The notes beneath the pieces were generated by a model. That model did no database searches. It was not told where the DNA came from and worked only from the letters and a program-made list of their open reading frames with translations. From assembly GCF_001894885.1 (NCBI RefSeq), contig NZ_BCXB01000009.1:1-64000 (forward strand): a DNA stretch of 64,000 nt, read 5' to 3'. Shown piece by piece: positions 18,118-28,393 of this stretch. Numbering within the stretch: position 1 is the stretch's first letter; each line of letters begins with the position of its first letter. The translations under genes and the position numbers were made by a program. The DNA is from Rhodococcus marinonascens NBRC 14363 (GTDB lineage: Bacteria > Actinomycetota > Actinomycetes > Mycobacteriales > Mycobacteriaceae).

Positions 18118-19014
18118 TTGAAGAGGGTGGGCGCAGGGAAGTCGAGTTCATGGCGGGTGCGGGGAGCTGTGGTCGTCTGTTCTCTGGTCGCATCGACGGT
18201 GGCGGCTACGGGCGGTGCGGCCGCGGACAACCGCACCGAGGGCCTCGACTATGTCGCCCTGGGTGATTCACGTGCGGCCGGGCCCTTCATCAATACGCTT
18301 TCGCATCGCGACTTATGCATGCGCTCGGACCAGAATTTCGCTTCGAAGCTGGCCCGGATCGCCGACGTCGCGAGCTTCACGGACGTATCGTGCATCGCAG
18401 CGCAGGTCGAGCATGTTGTCGACACTCCGCAGCAGATCGGTACGACGGTCGCGCCTGCGCAGTTGGAGGCTCTGGGTCCGGGCACAGATCCCGTCACGAT
18501 CAGCATCGACGGGGTGGACTCGAACCACGTAGTCATCACCCGCGAGAGCTGTGCGATTCCGATCCCGGATGGCGATCGAAACTGCCGAAACAACCCTGAC
18601 GTCGAGGAGAAGGCGGTCGAAGGCACCGCGAAGGTCGCTTCCATGGTGGATCGTGCAATCGGTGCGATTGCGGAGAAGGCACCGAACGCCGAGATCGTGA
18701 TCGTCGGACACGGCGGGGCAGTGGGCAATCGCGGTTGCTGGCCGTCGATTCCGTACTCGGATGCCGATGCACAGTGGATGGTCACATACTTCGAGCGGTT
18801 CAACCAGGTGTATGTCGATGCGGCGCGAAAGTATGGCGCGCATTACATCGACATCGGCAAGGCCATTATCGACGGCGGGCACGATCCGTGCGCCGCACCC
18901 GAGGACAAGTGGTTCGAGGGCCTGACCCCGACCTCTGATGCCCAGCCCGGCCACTTCAACGAGCGGGGTATGCAGGCTGTCGCAGACATGATTGCAGACG
19001 AGCTGGGGTACTGA
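18118..19014 (+). CDS. Secreted SGNH/GDSL hydrolase, paralogue 2
   Basis: 298 residues from TTG at 18118, chosen because AAAGGGGGAG lies 7 bases upstream and the start then precedes a signal peptide (WRVRGAVVVCSLVASTVAA). It closely resembles the first SGNH gene: LDYVALGDSRAAGP keeps the catalytic Ser, GHFNERGMQAVADMIADELG keeps the His, and the block YFERFNQVYVDAARKYG is nearly identical. The Asn block reads SIDGVDSNHV, with two glycines changed relative to SIGGGDSNH in paralogue 1, so activity may differ. An ATG further upstream (18073) would lengthen the signal without a ribosome-binding site. Confidence 0.86.
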   Translation: MKRVGAGKSSSWRVRGAVVVCSLVASTVAATGGAAADNRTEGLDYVALGDSRAAGPFINTLSHRDLCMRSDQNFASKLARIADVASFTDVSCIAAQVEHVVDTPQQIGTTVAPAQLEALGPGTDPVTISIDGVDSNHVVITRESCAIPIPDGDRNCRNNPDVEEKAVEGTAKVASMVDRAIGAIAEKAPNAEIVIVGHGGAVGNRGCWPSIPYSDADAQWMVTYFERFNQVYVDAARKYGAHYIDIGKAIIDGGHDPCAAPEDKWFEGLTPTSDAQPGHFNERGMQAVADMIADELGY

Positions 19015-19112
19015 GCCGGGTCCTGGGCGGGAGCGGAGTTGCCAATTGGATATCCTGAGCGGTGACAGCGGCCCGGAACCGGGCCGGTGCCGGTCCAGGT
19101 TAGGGGTCCCCC

Positions 19113-20954
<1,842 letters not shown>

Positions 20955-21025
20955 TGCCCCCAAGAATTAGTGCCCTGTATTCCTGTTGTTCTCTGACGGG
21001 GTGTGATCGAAAGTAGGTGCAGAAC

Positions 21026-21964
21026 GTGGCTCTTGAAACGTGGCTCACGCGGACACTGGGAATCGAGGTGCCGATCCTCGGTGCTCCGATGGGTGGTCGA
21101 GCTGGTGGGATCCTCGTCGGTGAGGTGTCGAAGGCGGGTGGGCTCGGGCTTCTCGGCGCCGCGCGCTATGACACCCCGGAGTGGGTCGCGAGGGAGGCGG
21201 CGGTCGCGCGGAGGATCGGCGGCGACGCCTTCGGGATCGGGTTGATGACGTGGTCGCTCGACGAGAGCGATGCCATGCTAGATGCCGCGCTCGCCGAGAA
21301 TCCGCGGATCGTGTCGCTCTCCTTCGGTGACCCCGCACCCTACGTGGAGCGGGTTCGTGCCGCGGGCGCGTTGGTGGTGTCTCAGGTGAACACGATCGAC
21401 GATCTACGTGTCGTGGAGGCCGCAGGTGTCGACTTCGTCATCGTTCAGGGAGGTGAGGCGGGCGGGCACACAGGCCGGATCGGGACGTTGCCACTACTGC
21501 AGGAGATCCTCGACGCCACCGAGCTGCCGGTGTTGGCGGCAGGCGGTATCGCGACGGGCCGCGGTCTCGCCGCAGTCCTCGCCGCGGGCGCAGAGGGTGC
21601 GATGATCGGGACGGCGCTTCTGGCCAGCCCCGAGACCATCGGACCCGAGTATGCCCGGAATAGGATCATCGCCGCGCGAAGCACCGACACCGTGTACACC
21701 TCGGTGTTCGATCAGGCGCGCAGTCAACCCTGGCCCGAGCGATGGGGTGGGAGGGCGCTGAGAAACGAGTTCACCTCGCGGTGGCACGGCAGCGACGCTC
21801 CCGGAGAGGAACTCGCCTCCGCGTACGATCCCAACAACCCCGATCTCGGTGTCGTGTACGCCGGCGAGGCTGCCGGCCTCGTCACGTCGGAGCGGCCCGC
21901 CGGTGCGGTCGTACGGCAGATCGCGGCCGATGCCGAACGGTTGCTGCACCGCTTCGACAAGTAG
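21026..21964 (+). CDS. Nitronate monooxygenase family flavoprotein
   Basis: 312 residues of the 2-nitropropane dioxygenase TIM-barrel family: PILGAPMGGRAGG at the N-terminus for FMN, VDFVIVQGGEAGGHTG with the family's catalytic-site GGEAGGH, and PVLAAGGIATGRGLAAVLAAGAEGA for phosphate binding. These enzymes oxidise nitronates such as propionate 3-nitronate. GTG at 21026 sits about 7 bases after AGTAGG; GTG at 21017 is too close. It follows lepA by 71 bases and may form its own unit. The physiological substrate is unknown. Confidence 0.9.
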   Translation: MALETWLTRTLGIEVPILGAPMGGRAGGILVGEVSKAGGLGLLGAARYDTPEWVAREAAVARRIGGDAFGIGLMTWSLDESDAMLDAALAENPRIVSLSFGDPAPYVERVRAAGALVVSQVNTIDDLRVVEAAGVDFVIVQGGEAGGHTGRIGTLPLLQEILDATELPVLAAGGIATGRGLAAVLAAGAEGAMIGTALLASPETIGPEYARNRIIAARSTDTVYTSVFDQARSQPWPERWGGRALRNEFTSRWHGSDAPGEELASAYDPNNPDLGVVYAGEAAGLVTSERPAGAVVRQIAADAERLLHRFDK

Positions 21965-22007
21965 CCCGCACGGAATCCGCCGGTGGGTGGCGTTGGCCTC
22001 GAGCTGC

Positions 22008-23966
22008 TCAGATGGTGCTGTGAGCAGGCTGGAACATGCCCGCCGCGGACTCCTCGGCGCGGATGACGTGCAATACGGCATTGATCAGCGCCAGGTGGGT
22101 GAACGCCTGAGGGAAATTCCCGAGGTGCCGACCGGAATCGGAGTCGATCTCCTCGGCGTACAACTCGAGGGGGCTCGCGAATCCGAGGAGCCGATCACAG
22201 AGACACTTGGCGCGGTTGAGTTCCCCGATCTCGACGAGGGCCGATACGAGCCAGAACGAGCAGATCGTGAATGTGCCCTCCTTTCCCGACAGGCCGTCGT
22301 CGGTGGTCTCCACCCGGTAGCGCAGCACCAGCCCGTTTTCGGTCAGCTCGTCGGCGATGGCGAGCACAGTGGCACGGATGCGAGGGTCGTCGGCGGGAAG
22401 GAACCGGAGCAGAGGGGCGAGAAGTAGAGAGGCGTCGAGGTCGTCGCTGCCGTACCGCTGGGTGAGTACCCCGCGCGCATCGACACCGTGTTCGAGGATG
22501 TCTTCCTTGATCTCGTCGGCCAATTTGGACCACTGCTGCGCGTAGCTCGTCTCGCCCTGCAGTTCGGCAAGTTTCGCGCCCCGGTCTAGGGCCACCCAGC
22601 ACATGATCTTCGACGACGTGAAGTGCTGCGGCTCGCCGCGCACCTCCCAGATCCCACGGTCAGGCAGTCGCCAATGCTTGACCGCCTCCTCGACCTGGCG
22701 TTTGAGCATCGGCCACAGTGTCTCGGGGACCCGTTCCCGAGATCTCACGTGCAGGTACACCGAATCGAGGATCGTTCCCCAGATATCGTGCTGGACTTGA
22801 TCGTAGGCGCCGTTGCCGATCCGGACCGGCCGGGCTCCGTCGTAGCCGGAAAGATGAGGCAACTCCGATTCCTCGAGCGTGTGCTCGCCACCCACGCCGT
22901 ACATCACCTGAAGCGGATGGAGGTGGCCGTCATCGGCGCTCGACACGTCATAGAGGAAAGAGAAGAAATCGTTGGCCTCTCGGTCGAGCCCGAGGCTGTA
23001 GAGCCCCCACAGCGCAAACGTCGAATCGCGAACCCACGCATAGCGGTAGTCCCAGTTCCGTTCGCCGCCGGGTGCTTCCGGCAGGGAGGTCGTCGACGCA
23101 GCGAGCAGCGCGCCCGTCGGGGTGTAGGTCAAGCCCTTGAGCGTCAGGGCGCTGCGCTGGAGGTAACCGCGCCACTGGTGGTCGGGGAATCGGCCGATGG
23201 TGATCCACTCCCGCCAGCACTTCGCCGTCTGCCACATCTTGTCGGCGGCCTCGTCGAAGGTCTGTGGTGCGGGCATGTGGGACCACGACAGCGCCACGAA
23301 CACATTGTCACCTTCGACCATCCGCGTGCGGGAGCGGGCCTCGCGGCCCTCCAGCCCGATCTTCATGTTCGTGGTCAGTTTCAGTGTGGGGTGATCGCCC
23401 GGAAGGCTCGACTTGCAGATGGCCGTGGCCTCCTCGTAGACCTTGCCGGTGTACTCCCATTGCGCAGTACCGCGGTGATAGTCGAAGGCTGGTTCACAGC
23501 TCATTTCGATTTCGACCGTTCCGTTGACGCACTTCACCGTGCGGAGCAGGATGTGCTCGGCATCCCAGTCGGTGGGGGTGCGGCGGTGGGAGCGGGAGCG
23601 CTCCTCGATGTTGTGCCACGGACCGAGCACCAGGGCGTCGCGCACGATGAGCCACCCCGTCTCGGTCTGCCACGTGGTCTCGACGATCAGTCCACCGGGA
23701 AGATAGCGGCGGGCAGCGGGCACGTTCTGCCCGTATGGTCCGATACGGAAATGTCCCGCACTGCGGTCGAGGACGGCACCGAAGACGCTGGGCGAGTCCG
23801 GTCGCGGAATGCACATCCACTCGACGGACCCGTTGCGGGCGATCAGGCAGGTGGACTCGCAGTCCGAAAGGAAGGCGTAGTCGTCGATCGGCGGAAAAGA
23901 ATGGCGATGGTGCGGGGTCGCGTGGGGCCGGCCTGAGGAGTGTGCATCGGTGGACACCATCTGCAT
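22008..23966 (-). CDS. Glycoside hydrolase family 15, probable trehalase
   Basis: About 652 residues with the GH15 (alpha/alpha)6-barrel signatures: IDDYAFLSDCESTCLIARNG at the N-terminus, GERNWDYRYAWVRDSTF around the substrate pocket with the likely catalytic acids, and GTFTICSFWLVSALVEIGEL near the C-terminus. In mycobacteria the homologue in this position is a GH15 trehalase. I infer the same function here, with glucoamylase-like activity as the alternative. ATG at 23966 is chosen; GTG at 23996 is also in frame. The gene is divergent from a small membrane protein, whose frame begins near 24039. Confidence 0.88.
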   Translation of the reverse strand: MQMVSTDAHSSGRPHATPHHRHSFPPIDDYAFLSDCESTCLIARNGSVEWMCIPRPDSPSVFGAVLDRSAGHFRIGPYGQNVPAARRYLPGGLIVETTWQTETGWLIVRDALVLGPWHNIEERSRSHRRTPTDWDAEHILLRTVKCVNGTVEIEMSCEPAFDYHRGTAQWEYTGKVYEEATAICKSSLPGDHPTLKLTTNMKIGLEGREARSRTRMVEGDNVFVALSWSHMPAPQTFDEAADKMWQTAKCWREWITIGRFPDHQWRGYLQRSALTLKGLTYTPTGALLAASTTSLPEAPGGERNWDYRYAWVRDSTFALWGLYSLGLDREANDFFSFLYDVSSADDGHLHPLQVMYGVGGEHTLEESELPHLSGYDGARPVRIGNGAYDQVQHDIWGTILDSVYLHVRSRERVPETLWPMLKRQVEEAVKHWRLPDRGIWEVRGEPQHFTSSKIMCWVALDRGAKLAELQGETSYAQQWSKLADEIKEDILEHGVDARGVLTQRYGSDDLDASLLLAPLLRFLPADDPRIRATVLAIADELTENGLVLRYRVETTDDGLSGKEGTFTICSFWLVSALVEIGELNRAKCLCDRLLGFASPLELYAEEIDSDSGRHLGNFPQAFTHLALINAVLHVIRAEESAAGMFQPAHSTI

Positions 23967-24038
23967 ATCATCGACCGCTTCCGCCGCGGCGTCCACCTGT
24001 GCGGCCCAGGCGTGTCGGCGAAGGATAAGGTAAGGCCC

Positions 24039-24230
24039 GTGGACCGGATAGCGAGTTGGTGGGACAGCTTCGAGCTATGGATCACCGGACTCCCGTTCGT
24101 TCCACAGGTTGCTCTCGTGCTGCTGGTGATGGTGCCGGTGTGCCGAATATTGGCATGGCTGCTCGATCGTGGTCTGGTCACAGTCTTCGTCCTGCTCAAG
24201 CGTGACGTCTCGAAGGTGGAGGAACCCTGA
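24039..24230 (+). CDS. Small single-pass membrane protein
   Basis: 63 residues, MDRIASWWDSFELWITGL followed by a hydrophobic stretch (PFVPQVALVLLVMVPVCRIL) and a basic/acidic tail (LLKRDVSKVEEP). GTG at 24039 follows AAGGATAAGG. A protein of about this size lies at the same place in mycobacteria (Rv2401A). Topology looks like one, perhaps two, membrane helices. Function is unknown. It overlaps the next micro-ORF by one base, so the two are probably co-translated. Confidence 0.65.
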   Translation: MDRIASWWDSFELWITGLPFVPQVALVLLVMVPVCRILAWLLDRGLVTVFVLLKRDVSKVEEP

Positions 24231-24307
24231 TGCCACGCTCACGCGTCACTCTCGCACTGCTCGCGCTCATCGTTCTCGTGGTCGTTGCCTGGCTGCTCAC
24301 CAGGTAG
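24230..24307 (+). CDS. 25-residue membrane micro-ORF
   Basis: ATG at 24230 shares its A with the preceding stop codon (TGATG). The peptide is MPRSRVTLALLALIVLVVVA then WLLTR, one perfect membrane helix with basic ends. GGAGG lies about 9 bases upstream. It resembles other short hydrophobic membrane peptides whose function is unknown. It could also be a small partner of the 63-residue protein upstream. Confidence 0.45.
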   Translation: MPRSRVTLALLALIVLVVVAWLLTR

Positions 24308-24341
24308 CCTGTTCGATTCGAGTGGTTGGTCCGGCCTCTGA

Positions 24342-24347
24342 TAAAGT
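24342..24347 (+). promoter_or_regulatory. Possible -10 element of a leaderless cysteine-leader transcript
   Basis: TAAAGT ends 7 bases before the GTG at 24355. In actinobacteria such spacing puts transcription start at the first base of the start codon, which would make the leader ORF leaderless. No clear -35 box is visible. Confidence 0.4.
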
Positions 24348-24354
24348 TCACGGC

Positions 24355-24444
24355 GTGTCTGAAGCCGCCGTACACCAGATCCGCCATGAATTGGCGTTGA
24401 TCGCGGTCGGCATGCTTGCAGTCGCCGATATCGACTGTTGCTGA
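24355..24444 (+). CDS. Cys-Cys leader peptide ORF upstream of sbp-cysTWA (putative attenuator)
   Basis: 29-residue ORF starting MSEAAVHQIRHELALIAVG and ending ADIDCC, with two consecutive Cys codons directly before the stop. It precedes the sulfate transporter genes by about 170 bases. Leaderless short ORFs ending in poly-Cys are reported in mycobacteria as cysteine-responsive attenuators of sulfur operons. Ribosomes stalled on Cys codons when Cys-tRNA is scarce would change folding or translation of the downstream leader. By that logic, cysteine shortage should raise transporter expression. The position, the terminal Cys pair and the -10 at the right distance all fit; the mechanism here is inferred. 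Confidence 0.7.
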   Translation: MSEAAVHQIRHELALIAVGMLAVADIDCC

Positions 24445-24616
24445 TCTGTCCTCGCACGTCGCTTGCGGCCCCAGGTGGTGCTGAGAACCCCCGTGCGCGC
24501 TCGTTCCACCGAGCCGACACGTGCCCCCGGAATCCGGGCCGACGATGCCTGCATCCCCACCCGGAATTTGTCTCGCTGTTCTTTCGTACCACTCCTCATT
24601 TCAGGAAGGTGTCCCC
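24445..24616 (+). promoter_or_regulatory. Untranslated leader between Cys leader ORF and sbp
   Basis: 172 bases without a convincing gene. A small hairpin CCCGG-AAT-CCGGG lies at 24526-24538, and several GC-rich segments could form alternative stems. AGGAAGG at 24603-24609 is the sbp ribosome-binding site. This is where an attenuation switch would act, but I cannot define competing structures by eye. Confidence 0.35.
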
Positions 24617-25648
24617 ATGCGGCGCTGTTCTCGTCGTTTCCTCCCGGCCATCATGACGCTCGGAGTAGTGGCGCTGACCGCGTGCAGTGGTGGCACGAGC
24701 GATACTGTCGGCGGCGATACGGTAGGCGGGGACGGCAGCGCAGGCACGATCAATCTGTACGCCTACGCAGTTCCGAAGCCTGGCTTCGACAAGATGTTTC
24801 CCGCGTTCGACGCAACCGAGGCGGGTGAGGGCGTGAAGATTCAGCCGTCCTACGGTGCCTCCGGCGACCAGTCCCGCAAAGTGAAGGACGGTGCCGACGC
24901 CGACGTCGTCAATTTCTCCGTCGAACCCGACATCACCCGTCTCGTCGATGTCGGGCTCGTCGACAGAGGTTGGAACCAGGACGCCTACAACGGAATTCCG
25001 TTCGGTTCGGTCGTCACACTGGTCGTGCGGGACGGAAACCCGAAGAACATCCGTGACTGGGACGACCTGCTTCGTCCGGGCGTGGAGGTGGTGGCCCCCA
25101 ACCCGTTCAGTTCCGGATCTGCGAAATGGGATCTGCTCGCCCCCTATGCGGCCAAGAGTAACGGCGGCCAGGACCCGGCGGCCGGCCTCGCCTACATCAC
25201 CTCGCTCGTGAACGATCATGTGAAGATCCAGCCGAAGTCGGGGCGTGAGGCGTCCGAGGCGTTCCTGCAGGGCACGGGTGACGTCCTGCTCAGCTACGAG
25301 AACGAGGCCCTGTTCATCGAGGAGCACGGCGATCCCGTCGAGCATGTGACACCCCCGACCACCTTCAAGATCGAGAATCCCGTCGCTGTAATGGCGAACA
25401 GCAAGAACCTCGGGAAGGCCGTCGCGTTCAAGGACTTCCTGTACACGACCGAGGCGCAGAGGCTGTGGGCACAGGCGGGGTTCCGCCCGGTCGATCCCGC
25501 CGTGAAGTTGGAGTTCACCGACAAGTTTCCGGAACCGACCATGCTGTGGACCATCGCCGATCTCGGCGGCTGGTCCGCGGTCGATTCCGAATTGTTCGCC
25601 GATGACTCCGGGTCCATCGCCATGATTTACGACAATGCAACCAGGTAA
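24617..25648 (+). CDS. sbp: Sulfate-binding lipoprotein of ABC transporter
   Basis: Periplasmic-type solute-binding lipoprotein, 343 residues. The lipobox is LTAC at the end of the signal peptide (AIMTLGVVALTACSGG). The sulfate-binding fold shows SYGASGDQSRKVKDGADADV, VNFSVEPDITRLVD and GSAKWDLLAPYAAKSNGGQ, as in CysP/Sbp (SubI in mycobacteria). ATG at 24617 has AGGAAGG upstream; the frame extends further 5' without coding features. It is first in sbp-cysT-cysW-cysA and probably controlled by the Cys leader ORF upstream. Confidence 0.95.
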   Translation: MRRCSRRFLPAIMTLGVVALTACSGGTSDTVGGDTVGGDGSAGTINLYAYAVPKPGFDKMFPAFDATEAGEGVKIQPSYGASGDQSRKVKDGADADVVNFSVEPDITRLVDVGLVDRGWNQDAYNGIPFGSVVTLVVRDGNPKNIRDWDDLLRPGVEVVAPNPFSSGSAKWDLLAPYAAKSNGGQDPAAGLAYITSLVNDHVKIQPKSGREASEAFLQGTGDVLLSYENEALFIEEHGDPVEHVTPPTTFKIENPVAVMANSKNLGKAVAFKDFLYTTEAQRLWAQAGFRPVDPAVKLEFTDKFPEPTMLWTIADLGGWSAVDSELFADDSGSIAMIYDNATR

Positions 25649-25655
25649 GACCGAC

Positions 25656-26537
25656 GTGAGCGACACACAGACAACGATGAGCGGAGGCGCCATCACGGCG
25701 CAGGCTCCGCCGGTTCCACCCATCCGGCGGAAGGTCGCCCGGGTCACCGGAACGGTGGGACCTCTCGGTATCGGCATCGCGACGCTGTGGCTGAGCATCA
25801 TGGTGGTTCTGCCCCTCGCTGCGCTCACCGCCGCATCCTTCGGCGACGGCCTCGGCGGTTTCTGGGACGCGATCACCAGCCCGGCTGCGCTGGCTTCGCT
25901 GCGCGTGACCGTGTTCGTGTCTGTGGTGGTGGCCGTGATCAACGTGATCATGGGCACTCTGATCGCGTGGGTACTCGTGCGAGACGAGTTCCCCGGCAAA
26001 CGGATCGTCAACGCGCTGATCGACTTGCCCTTTGCGCTGCCGACCATCGTGGCCAGCATCGTGCTGCTGTCCCTCTACGGCCCGGAGAGCCCGATCGGTA
26101 TTCAGCTGAACGCCACGCAGCCGGGACTGATCGTGGCCCTCGCGTTCGTGACGTTGCCGTTCGTCGTTCGCTCGGTACAGCCGGTACTGATCGAGGTGGA
26201 CAAAGAAGTGGAGGAGGCCGCGGCCTCGCTCGGTGCGGACAACATGACGATCTTCCGCAAGGTGGTTCTGCCGACCCTGACCCCGGCGATCATCGGCGGT
26301 GCGGGGCTCGCGTTCGCCCGCGCGATCGGCGAATACGGATCCGTCGTTCTGATCGGCGGCAACATTCCGCGAGAGACTCAGGTCGCTTCCCAATACATTC
26401 AACAGCAGATCGAAATCGATCGGCCCGCGGCTGCCGCGGCCGTGTCGGTGGTCCTCCTGGCCATTGCATTTGTGACGTTGTTCGCGCTCCGGCTTTTCTC
26501 GAACCGGGGACAGCGTCGTGAGGAGCAGGCGGAATGA
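25656..26537 (+). CDS. cysT: Sulfate ABC transporter permease
   Basis: About 293 residues, six predicted helices with a cytoplasmic N-terminal tail. The EAA-loop motif is EEAAASLGADNMTIFRKVVLP followed by TLTPAIIGG. Together with CysW it forms the membrane channel of the sulfate/thiosulfate importer. ATG at 25635 overlaps the sbp 3' end and is in frame, but GTG at 25656, just after the sbp stop with AGGTAAG upstream, is preferred. The stop overlaps the cysW start (ATGA). Confidence 0.95.
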   Translation: MSDTQTTMSGGAITAQAPPVPPIRRKVARVTGTVGPLGIGIATLWLSIMVVLPLAALTAASFGDGLGGFWDAITSPAALASLRVTVFVSVVVAVINVIMGTLIAWVLVRDEFPGKRIVNALIDLPFALPTIVASIVLLSLYGPESPIGIQLNATQPGLIVALAFVTLPFVVRSVQPVLIEVDKEVEEAAASLGADNMTIFRKVVLPTLTPAIIGGAGLAFARAIGEYGSVVLIGGNIPRETQVASQYIQQQIEIDRPAAAAAVSVVLLAIAFVTLFALRLFSNRGQRREEQAE

Positions 26538-27340
26538 AGCTGTCGGCGCCCACACGGATCACTCTGCGCACGATCGCCCTGCTCTATCTGTTCGGATTGC
26601 TGGTGGTGCCGATCGCCATCATCTTGTTCCGAACGTTCCAGCACGGCATCGTCGCGTTCGTGGAATCGATCAGCACGCCGGCCGCGATTTCCGCGCTCAA
26701 TCTGTCGCTGCTGATAGTGGCGATCGTCGTCCCGGTCAACGTCGTCTTCGGGATCGTTACGGCTCTGGCGCTCGTTCGCGGGCGCTTCCCCGGCCGTGGG
26801 CTGGTCCAGGCCGTCGTCGATCTTCCGTTCGCGGTCTCGCCCATCGTGGTCGGTGTCTCGCTGATCTTGCTCTGGGGTGTCAACGGCTGGTTCGGTGGCC
26901 TGGACTCGCTGGGATTCAAGGTGATATTCGGGCTTCCCGGCATGGTGATCGCCACCTTGTTCGTGACTTTGCCGTTCGTCGTGCGGGAGGTCGAACCCGT
27001 CCTGCGCGAGATCGGCGAGGATCAGGAACAGGCCGCCGCGACACTCGGCGCCAACCGGTGGCAGACCTTTCGGTTGATCACCCTGCCCGCAATTCGGTGG
27101 GGTCTGACGTACGGCGTGATCCTCACCGTCGCGCGAGCGCTCGGGGAGTTCGGTGCGGTGATCATGGTGTCCTCGGGATTCCCGGGCGTGTCACAGACAC
27201 TGACGCTGCTGGTGCACTCCCGCTACATCGACGACCACAACACCTTCGGTGCGTACGCCGCGGCCACTCTGCTGATGGGCATTGCGCTGATCACCCTGTT
27301 TCTGATGACTCTGCTCGACCGTAAGAGGAGTACCACGTGA
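26534..27340 (+). CDS. cysW: Sulfate ABC transporter permease
   Basis: 268-residue partner of CysT, with six helices and the EAA-loop [20 protein letters not shown] then PAIRWGL. It shares segments such as [20 protein letters not shown] with the family. It overlaps cysT by 4 bases and cysA by 4 bases (GTGA), so all four transporter genes are translated from one messenger. It should sit in the cytoplasmic membrane as half of the permease pair. Confidence 0.95.
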   Translation: MKLSAPTRITLRTIALLYLFGLLVVPIAIILFRTFQHGIVAFVESISTPAAISALNLSLLIVAIVVPVNVVFGIVTALALVRGRFPGRGLVQAVVDLPFAVSPIVVGVSLILLWGVNGWFGGLDSLGFKVIFGLPGMVIATLFVTLPFVVREVEPVLREIGEDQEQAAATLGANRWQTFRLITLPAIRWGLTYGVILTVARALGEFGAVIMVSSGFPGVSQTLTLLVHSRYIDDHNTFGAYAAATLLMGIALITLFLMTLLDRKRSTT

Positions 27341-28350
27341 TTACCGTGACCGCCGCCCGCAAGAACTACGGGACCTTTGCTGCTCTCGACGACGTCACCC
27401 TCGACATTCCCTCGGGTTCGCTCACCGCGCTGCTGGGACCGAGTGGTTCGGGCAAGTCGACTTTGCTCCGATCCATCGCCGGGCTCGAAACACTCGACAC
27501 CGGCACGGTCGTCATCGGCGGCAACGATGTCACGAACGTCTCCCCTCAGAAGCGGGACATCGGCTTCGTGTTCCAGCACTACGCAGCCTTCAAGCACATG
27601 ACGGTGCGCGACAACGTCGCGTTCGGCTTGAAAATCCGCAAGCGACCGAAGTCGGAGATCAGTAAGAAGGTCAACGAACTCCTCGCGATAGTGGGCCTCG
27701 ACGGATTTCAGCACCGCTATCCAGCGCAACTGTCCGGTGGTCAGCGTCAGCGCATGGCGCTGGCGCGCGCACTCGCCGTCGACCCGAAGGTGCTGTTGCT
27801 CGACGAGCCGTTCGGTGCCCTCGACGCGAAGGTGCGTACGGACCTGCGCACCTGGCTGCGTCGACTACACGACGAGGTGAATGTGACCACCGTGCTCGTC
27901 ACACACGATCAGGAGGAGGCACTCGATGTCGCCGACCGGATCGCGGTTCTCAACAATGGTCGGATCGAGCAGATCGGTGAACCAGAGGATCTCTACGACC
28001 GTCCGGCCAACGACTTCGTCATGTCCTTCCTCGGCTCGGTCGCCAAGCTCAACGGCCAACTGGTTCGCCCGCACGACATCCGACTCGGACGGGACCCGGG
28101 CATGGCGCTCGCCCAGAATTCGGGAACTGCCGAATCGCTAGGCGTTACGCGGGCCACAGTCGAGCGCGTGGTGCACCTCGGCTTCGAGGTCCGGGTCGAC
28201 CTTCGGAACGAGGCGACGGGTGAACCGTTCTGTGCCCAGGTGACGCGGGGTGACAGCGCGGCTCTCGGGTTGGAAGAGGGGCAGACCGTGTACGCACGTG
28301 CAACGCGGGTGCCCGACCTCCCGGAGGCCGAGGTCCGCGTCTCCCCGTAG
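27337..28350 (+). CDS. cysA: Sulfate ABC transporter ATP-binding protein
   Basis: 337-residue ABC ATPase: Walker [10 protein letters not shown] (about residues 35-43), signature [15 protein letters not shown], Walker [13 protein letters not shown], and the H-loop [10 protein letters not shown]-terminal TOBE-like domain follows ([19 protein letters not shown]), typical of CysA. It energises sulfate import. GTG at 27337 overlaps the cysW stop. The gene is convergent with the universal stress protein; a hairpin lies between them. Confidence 0.96.
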   Translation: MITVTAARKNYGTFAALDDVTLDIPSGSLTALLGPSGSGKSTLLRSIAGLETLDTGTVVIGGNDVTNVSPQKRDIGFVFQHYAAFKHMTVRDNVAFGLKIRKRPKSEISKKVNELLAIVGLDGFQHRYPAQLSGGQRQRMALARALAVDPKVLLLDEPFGALDAKVRTDLRTWLRRLHDEVNVTTVLVTHDQEEALDVADRIAVLNNGRIEQIGEPEDLYDRPANDFVMSFLGSVAKLNGQLVRPHDIRLGRDPGMALAQNSGTAESLGVTRATVERVVHLGFEVRVDLRNEATGEPFCAQVTRGDSAALGLEEGQTVYARATRVPDLPEAEVRVSP

Positions 28351-28375
28351 CTCTGGGCGGGACGAACGCCCGGAG
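28351..28375. terminator. Possible bidirectional hairpin after cysA
   Basis: CTCTGGGCG and CGCCCGGAG can pair over 9 positions (one T-G wobble) around a 7-base loop in the 43-base gap between two convergent genes. There is no T-run, so termination is uncertain. Confidence 0.35.
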
Positions 28376-28393
28376 GGGATCCGGCCGCCTGTG

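Noticed and set aside
22623-23936. Plus-strand open frame of 437 residues across the trehalase gene
   Set aside because: It mirrors the GH15 coding frame, a common effect of high-GC codon bias; the minus-strand protein has clear family motifs.
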